Assembly (NCBI GenBank): GCA_016183885.1
Contig: JACPDS010000060.1
Span: 1-6,502, forward strand
From: Armatimonadota bacterium
GTDB lineage: Bacteria > Vulcanimicrobiota > JACPDS01
Direction of reading: 5' to 3'
DNA: 6,502 bases
Shown here: in pieces, positions 6,462 to 6,502 of the stretch
How positions within the stretch are numbered: position 1 is the stretch's first letter
How the letters are laid out: every line of letters starts with the position of its first letter
Notes under the pieces: model-generated
Databases searched by the model: none
Told to the model about the DNA's origin: nothing
What the model saw: only the letters and a program-made list of their open reading frames with translations
Made by a program: the position numbers and the translations under genes

Positions 6462-6502
6462 AAAAATCACGAGATTGTGGCAACGGTTTTTTTTGAACAA
6501 TC
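6459..6502 (+). pseudogene. mrdA: In-frame stop and continuation of the mrdA coding sequence, running off the window
   Basis: After the TAA at 6459-6461 the same frame reads KNHEIVATVFFEQ up to the edge. This lines up without gaps with the 'FAPYxNPxVAVAxxxEN' strand that follows the KTG motif in PBP2 proteins, with the stop at the position of the Tyr (or similar residue) after 'FAP'. The stretch is therefore mrdA sequence, not intergenic DNA. A single base change at 6461 (TAT or TAC) would restore the family-like residue. Whether it is a true nonsense mutation or a sequence or assembly error cannot be told here. Confidence 0.75.

Noticed and set aside
6460..6466. Slippage or length error in the A7 run as the cause of the PBP2 stop
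   Set aside because: Changing the number of As leaves 'cct taa' in place and would put the downstream conserved residues out of frame; only a substitution restores the frame.
6462..6502. The 3' end of the window as an intergenic region with a terminator
   Set aside because: It reads as the in-frame continuation of PBP2 and contains no stem-loop; the T8 tract encodes conserved hydrophobic residues.

Overview
The window is one tightly packed, single-strand (+) cluster from a strongly AT-rich bacterial genome. It carries the cell-elongation ('rod' or elongasome) operon in its classical order: mreB - mreC - mreD - mrdA (PBP2). The 5'-truncated end of a large multidomain protein gene precedes mreB directly. 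All five genes are separated by 10 bases or fewer or overlap (2, -11, 10 and 5 nt), so they look like one transcription unit. No internal promoter, terminator, RNA gene, mobile element or CRISPR array can be supported.

Layout: 3-2534 is the 3' portion (843 codons, start lost upstream) of a protein with a region resembling the C-terminal part of SpoIVB-type (S55) peptidase-domain proteins, a charged linker, a seven-bladed beta-propeller and C-terminal beta-sandwich/Ig-like modules. 2537-3568 is mreB, 3558-4313 mreC, 4324-4797 mreD, and 4803-6461 mrdA. The mrdA reading frame stops at a TAA (6459-6461), but the codons after it continue, in the same frame, the usual end of a PBP2 transpeptidase domain up to the window edge.

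How the genes work together (family knowledge): MreB filaments on the inner face of the membrane, with MreC and MreD, organise and activate the PBP2/RodA pair, which builds lateral-wall peptidoglycan. A rodA gene would be expected just beyond the right edge. The leading propeller protein is not a standard elongasome member. Its co-transcription suggests an envelope-linked role, but this is inference.

Organism: the MreBCD-PBP2 set indicates a peptidoglycan-containing, probably rod-shaped bacterium. The very low GC, A/T-ending codons and divergent sequences fit an uncultivated candidate-phylum lineage (an Atribacterota- or Omnitrophota-like genome is possible), but the phylum cannot be fixed from this window. 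The points most worth a second look are the in-frame stop in mrdA, an MreB whose usual catalytic glutamate is glutamine, and the propeller protein at the head of the operon.
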